Shown here: piece by piece, positions 59,749 to 64,000 of the stretch
Position numbering within the stretch: the stretch's first letter is position 1
Layout of the letters: every line of letters starts with the position of its first letter
DNA from: Gymnopus androsaceus JB14
Lineage: Eukaryota > Basidiomycota > Agaricomycetes > Agaricales > Omphalotaceae
Assembly: GCA_009733575.1 (NCBI GenBank)
Contig: ML769420.1
Location: 124,001-188,000, forward strand
Direction: 5' to 3'
Length of the DNA: 64,000 nucleotides
Position numbers and translations under genes: made by a program
Notes under the pieces: generated by a model
The model's database searches: none
Seen by the model: the letters and a program-made list of their open reading frames with translations, nothing else
Told to the model about the DNA's origin: nothing

Positions 59749-60676
59749 CAGTTGAATATCTCATATGGAATAAGGTCATATGGAATATCCCTCATATGGA
59801 ATAAGATATTCCATTCCCCGAGCTGGGAGGCAGGAATATTCCATGGATCCATAGTCCGGAATATGGAATATGGTTTGAGGAATTTTTGGCAGAGTATTCC
59901 ATATGATGGACACAGATTTCAATTAAAAAAGTGTTGATATGTCAAAGAAAATGGAATAATTTGTTGATATGTATTGAAAAAATGCTATATTTCACTCTTT
60001 ACTTAAATATTTCCTGCATTGAGTCCTCTTGACCCAGTTTTCTCATCATGTTGGAGCTTTGGGCAACTATATTCAGCAGTTTTGGGGCTTGAACAGGCAA
60101 TAAATGCAGGGATTCCAATGTTAACTGTAAGTTCATCAGCAAAAACTGTTTTGGGCCAGGAGGATCTAAGCTCACCTAGTCCTCTTAGGCAACCTGAGGC
60201 ATCCTAGTTGGCCAGGAAAAGGGTAAAACTTTGGACACCTCAGGTATCCTAGTCATCCTAGGTGTCCTGGGAGATCCTGGGATGTCCTGGGGCATCCTGG
60301 GGCATCCTGGGGCATCCTGGGATGGAACTTTTATCCTAGGATGCCTCAGGATGCCCAGGATGCCCAGGATCTCCCAGGACACTAGGATGACTAGGATACC
60401 TGAGGTGTCAAAGTTTTAACCTTTTTCCTGGCCAACTAGGATGCCTCAGGTTGCCTAAGAGGACTAGGTGAGCTTAGATCCTCCTGGGCCCAAAACAGTT
60501 TTTTCTGATGTTGATGAATATGCTTGCTTGAGACTTGAAATCAATCAAACATACTTATTGTATCATTGTAAAACAAAACATAGGAAAGTAAAATGACCTT
60601 ATATGATATGGAATATCCATCATATGGAATACAATTTTGGTTTCCCCAACCGTATTCCATATGAGGTATTCAACTG
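59749..60676. mobile_element. TA-flanked non-autonomous inverted-repeat element (Tc1/mariner-like)
   Basis: Ends CAGTTGAATATCTCATATGG and, reversed, CAGTTGAATACCTCATATGG; flanks are TA at 59747-59748 and 60677-60678, the duplication expected for the Tc1/mariner superfamily, whose ends often begin CAGT. Length 928 bp, no transposase ORF. The left end holds further TCATATGGAATA copies. A long palindrome is nested inside. Confidence 0.8.
60134..60509. repeat. Nested 376-bp imperfect palindrome
   Basis: Arms of about 165 bp are inverted copies, starting CATCAG.AAAAACTGTTTTGG on the left and mirrored on the right, meeting near 60310-60330. The left arm has additional units of a 10-bp repeat (ATCCTGGGGC, three times at about 60292-60322). 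A transcript would fold into a near-complete hairpin. Confidence 0.85.
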
Positions 60677-61018
60677 TAGTACCAGTTGTCCTTCTCTGCT
60701 TCTTCACCTAAGTCTAAAGTGAAACCCATTTTTGATCAGTATCTGGGCCTCCGATGTGTGAGTGCTACGCATATTCTCTTCTTGTTTTTATGTCTTTATT
60801 TATGGCAGCCATTGATGTCTCTATGTGCTCAACCCGTCCTTCAAATAAAATACTCCTTGGTGGTTGAGATGTTGCAATGGGCTTGGGCACCAGCTGATGG
60901 TCAGTCCACATTGTCTCTTTTGACCATCGAACACCCAAAATCCCCCTGCACGCCGATATAAACCCTCGTACAATCCTTGACATTTCCTACCAATCTGTCT
61001 GCACCACTATCTATACCC
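60677..61018. other. Intergenic between the element and CDC123
   Basis: No supported gene. A plus-strand frame at 60686-60961 has no motif. Confidence 0.45.
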
Positions 61019-61041
61019 CAGTGAAATTAGGCGCTTGATCC
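61019..61041 (+). repeat. Right 23-bp direct repeat, 42 bp before the CDC123 start
   Basis: Exact copy of 57484-57506. Confidence 0.9.
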
Positions 61042-61082
61042 CTCGTTTTGCCTTCGATGACTCATGAGTCTTTACCATCATC

Positions 61083-62363
61083 ATGGAACAGCTATTTCCT
61101 CCACTGTCTTCATCGTACATCCTTTCCTTTCAATTCTCTTCCTGGTACCCTATCTTTCGCACATCCAGTATCAAATCCACAATCATCCGCCCTCTCTCAC
61201 AAAAATTCTTGGACTATCTCAACGCAGATCGAGTTTTCGTGCCCAAAGGCTCTGAAAATGTGTTGGTACCGAGATCTTTTTAGCTTTGCTCTGATTTTTT
61301 TAGTCTGGGTTTCGCTACAGACCTGCAGAAAGCACTTTATCCGATGACGAGGACGATGTAAATCCTGACGAAGAAGAAGAAGAACAGGTCTTTGCATTTC
61401 CAGAGTTGGATGAGAAGATCAGGGCAGCGATTAAGGATTATGGTGCTGTCTTTCCAAAACTCAACTTTTCTGCTCCAAAGGTATGTGATTATGTTGTTAT
61501 ACAAAAGTTTTGCTTGGTTCTAACAGAGTCTTGCAAGGATGCATCGTGGATTCTCCCTGCATCTTCGCCGTTAAAATGCACATCGCCCGCCGATGTCTAT
61601 CTTCTCCTGAAATCCTCCGACTTTATCACTCATGACCGTTCTTCATCCTCGGTGTTCGCTGGCTGTGAACAAACGGAGCCCTACGAACTGGAGCTGGTGT
61701 TGCGGAAATGGTACTCTGTGGATCGGAGCAGAGAACTGCGATGTTTTGTAAGGAAGAATGTCTTAATTGGTATGTCTTTCTGTTTCTGTTTGTCTATTAC
61801 TCCGACTGACTCGTTTCAAACTAGGAATATCCCAGCGAGACACAAATTATTATGACTATCTAAATGATACTACCACCCGTTCCAAGATAATTGACACCGT
61901 TATAGAGGTGTGGAAAACTAAAATACAACCAGGCTGGAACGCTGAACCTAACTGTGCGTTTCTCCGTTTCTCCGCCTATCTACATTTATACCCAACTTCC
62001 TGTCACCGCACAGATGTCTTTGACCTCCTCCTAACGCGGGATCTATCCCGAGCTCATATTGTCGACTTTAACCCGTATGCCCCGCATACAGATCCTCTGC
62101 TATTTTCATACGAAGAGCTCAAAGATCTTTTGGACATCAATGCGGCTTCCGACGAAACAGTATCCCCTCGCTCCCCGTTGCCCGAGTTACGCGTCATACA
62201 CTCTCCCTCGCACCCCGCTGCAAGCAGCAAGGCTCCCGCTAACCAACACAACATGGTTCCTTTCGAGGCGCTGAGCTTGAGCAATGGCCGGGATATTGAA
62301 GAGTTTAAAAAAATTTGGCAGGAGAGTATCAAGGAGAGTCTGCAGCCTGAAGAAGAAGAGTAA
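61083..62363 (+). CDS. CDC123: CDC123, eIF2 assembly factor (D123 family)
   Basis: ATP-grasp-like chaperone for eIF2 assembly, cytosolic. ATG 61083 gives FSSWYPIFRTSSIKSTIIRP and LSQKFLDYLNADRVFVPKG. After an acidic loop come DEKIRAAIKDYGAVFPKLNF, SPLKCTSPADVYLLLKSSDF, ELELVLRKWYSVDRSRELRC, FVRKNVLIGISQRDTNYYDY and SRAHIVDFNPYAPHTDPLLF. Introns follow SENV, SAPK, VLI and EPN(Y). No frame break. C-terminus is acidic (LQPEEEE), stop 62361-62363. Confidence 0.9.
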
Positions 62364-63058
62364 GTAGCAGTAGCGGAGAAGTATCAGTAATCGAAGCCGT
62401 TGATCCCAGGTCTCCGACCAGCCCCCAGCTGTTTCTATCCACTTCCGGTCAGTCTGTCTCGATATTAGACAGCTGGAGCTTTCGATCTATTGGGATCATT
62501 CAGGTTTACAAGTTTGACAGAACGTTCAACCTTTCGAAAGATTTTCAACAACGCGGCTTCTAGTATCTTTGCGGATCGATCCTTAATACGGTTTAGCAAG
62601 TACGGTATAATAGTATACCGACGGACGGCGAGTACCTGATACGCATCGACAAGCGGTGTTTCTTTTGGGTTTTAGACTGCGGTCGGACTGCGGGACCGTG
62701 CGACCGGTTAGTAGATCCCTAGCCAGCAAGTCCAATGACGCCCAATTCAGAACTGTATGTGTATATTCATTGGCAATCATGCGATGTTTTTCATTTTCAA
62801 ATAACATTGACAAAAATAAGTCTAAGTCTCTTGCCGCCGGAAGTTTATCCGTACACAGCTCCGCCGTATATAAGATGGACTATTTCGAAGCGCGAAGCTC
62901 ATCCTCGTACGGTTGATCCCTCAGGTCCTCGGTTTTTCGAGCTTTTCTTTTTGGCTGGACCTTATCCTTGGCTGGACCATTTCCCTGGCAGGACCAGACA
63001 TTTCGAGACGACTCACGACTTCTAATTCCTCTAACGTTCAAGAAATTTTAGGAAATAA
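62364..63058. other. Intergenic
   Basis: CDC123 3' flank and promoter of the GH18-type gene. No supported ORF or repeat. Confidence 0.5.
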
Positions 63059-64000
63059 TGTTTGCTCTAAAGTTAAATTCTGCAATCTTCACATTGTTCC
63101 TTTTGGGACTTCTTTGTTTGAATGGAGTTTTGTCCGCGCCTGTTCCCTGTTTGTCATTTCTTTTTCCTTATCGGATCGACATTGACTCCCCCCTCCGTTC
63201 ATCCCCCGTAATCAGTTAGAAAGTCAAGGCCATACGTTCCAAGGTCCTCCTGGTCATCGAGTTCGTCCTCTTCAAGCTCATCGAGCTCATCAAGTTCGTC
63301 AAGTTCTTCGTCAAGCTCTTCAAGTTCATCGGAAGGTTCCTCGACCAGCTCCTCATCCTCGTCTTCTTCCAGCAGTTCATCCAATAGCTCTTCGAGTAGT
63401 AGCAGCAGCAGTACTTCTAGCAGTACCCTTTCACCCCCAGTTCGTTTTTCCATTAATTCATCGAACGTTATAATTTAACCCCTCCCTCTTCTAAATCCAG
63501 TATTTTGTTGTTTACAATGATGATGGTTCTACGCCTGCGCCTGCAGTTTCTGATATTCAAGGCTTCAATGTTGTGTGAGTTTTTACAGCCTCCTGACACC
63601 TTGAGTCCAATGTCAATCTGCTACTTTTTTACAGCATCTTGTCGTTCTTGCTTACTACTGGAGCTGCTGATGTGGCGGCTGAGTGGGCAGCGCTTTCTTC
63701 CACTGAGAGGTCCACTATCAAGGCGGAGTATGAGGCATCTGGGATTAAGCTTTTAGTTTCAGCATTTGGATCCACTGAAACGCCTACTACGAGCGGTGCT
63801 GATGCCACTACAGTAGCGCAAACCATGGCTGCTTGGGTGAAGGCGTATGGTGTCGACGGGATCGGTGAGTAAAGTTACGAATTCCATATCCACAGGATGA
63901 TCTCAAAGGACCAAAGATGTCAGATTATGAGGATACCACGGCCATGAACCTTGCTGATGGATCGGCGGAGACGTGGATTATAGACTTTACCACTGCTCTT
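63059..64000 (+). CDS. Secreted GH18-type protein with Ser-rich linker, 3' end outside window
   Basis: ATG 63059 opens a signal peptide (LNSAIFTLFLLGLLCLNGVL). A Ser-rich linker of about 60 residues (63235-63430) is followed by a GH18-like barrel start: YFVVYNDDGSTPAPAVSDIQ, GFNVVILSFLLTTGAADVAA, then SAFGSTETPTTSGADAT and AWVKAYGVDGI. Family chitinases need DGxDxDxE next. After the intron at about 63866-63914 the sequence reads DV, an extra base, then DYEDTT, so the catalytic motif is out of frame by one as read, unless an alternative acceptor is used that would delete DV. Likely cell-wall or plant-polysaccharide active if functional. Confidence 0.7.

Noticed and set aside
63199..63453. Minus-strand Glu/Leu-rich open frame
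   Set aside because: It is the reverse of the Ser-rich linker of the GH18-type gene; TCN-rich codons give acidic antisense frames.
1..64000. Programmed +1 frameshifting as in ciliates
   Set aside because: Both extra and missing bases occur, stop codons are at variable distance, and no common slippery site is visible; kept only as a low-probability alternative.
1..64000. tRNA, rRNA or CRISPR features
   Set aside because: TTCGA-type T-loop matches near 2965, 9805 and 22430 lack the paired stems; no spaced direct-repeat array was seen.

Overview
The window is nuclear DNA of a filamentous basidiomycete, most likely an Agaricomycete. Protein-coding genes are dense and sit on both strands. They are split by many introns of about 45-60 nt with GT..AG ends and CTRAC-type branch sites. 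Short intergenic gaps and basidiomycete-type families (small secreted proteins, GT31, SPO71-like, a Crinkler-like ATPase, RNAi RdRP) agree with this. No tRNA, rRNA or CRISPR was found. All gene models were read by eye from frame continuity, splice signals and remembered family motifs; no search was run.

Layout, left to right. 0-12 kb: an edge-truncated zinc alcohol dehydrogenase, an unrecognised HEISH-containing gene, the SWI/SNF-RSC subunit RSC8/SWI3, a secreted protein, a GT31 glycosyltransferase, a MITE-like element and a second secreted protein. 12-25 kb: an FAD amine-oxidase-like enzyme, a third secreted protein, isocitrate lyase 1, ALG7, a SET-TAD3 fusion, and a second isocitrate-lyase paralogue that lacks the catalytic cysteine. 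25-41 kb: a housekeeping block of NSE2, RNA-dependent RNA polymerase, RPN13, a SCOC-like protein, ARL8, mitochondrial uS12, SPO71-like and alternative oxidase. 41-57 kb: PET127, an FAD monooxygenase, actin-capping protein alpha, a PHD protein, a SAP-domain protein, a PHO80/PCL-type cyclin and a SIKE-family protein. 57-61 kb: an accessory island with a Crinkler-like P-loop ATPase relic, an unrecognised ORF and a 928-bp TA-flanked inverted-repeat element that carries a nested 376-bp palindrome. Two copies of a 23-bp sequence flank this island. 61-64 kb: CDC123 and the 5' part of a GH18-type secreted protein.

Functionally the window is mostly housekeeping. ICL1 (and perhaps its paralogue) serve the glyoxylate shunt, and both end in SKL. 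AOX, uS12m and PET127 are mitochondrial. NSE2, RSC8 and the SET-TAD3 fusion act on chromatin, genome stability and tRNA modification. RdRP belongs to RNA silencing.

Two cautions. First, about 20-25 apparent single-base frameshifts interrupt otherwise well conserved reading frames, including likely essential genes, so consensus error or a decayed haplotype must be excluded before any is called a pseudogene. Second, intron architecture is unusual: micro-exons of 5, 7, 9, 11, 12 and 17 nt, a start codon alone in its exon, three GC-AG introns, and a pair of near-identical adjacent introns in ARL8.
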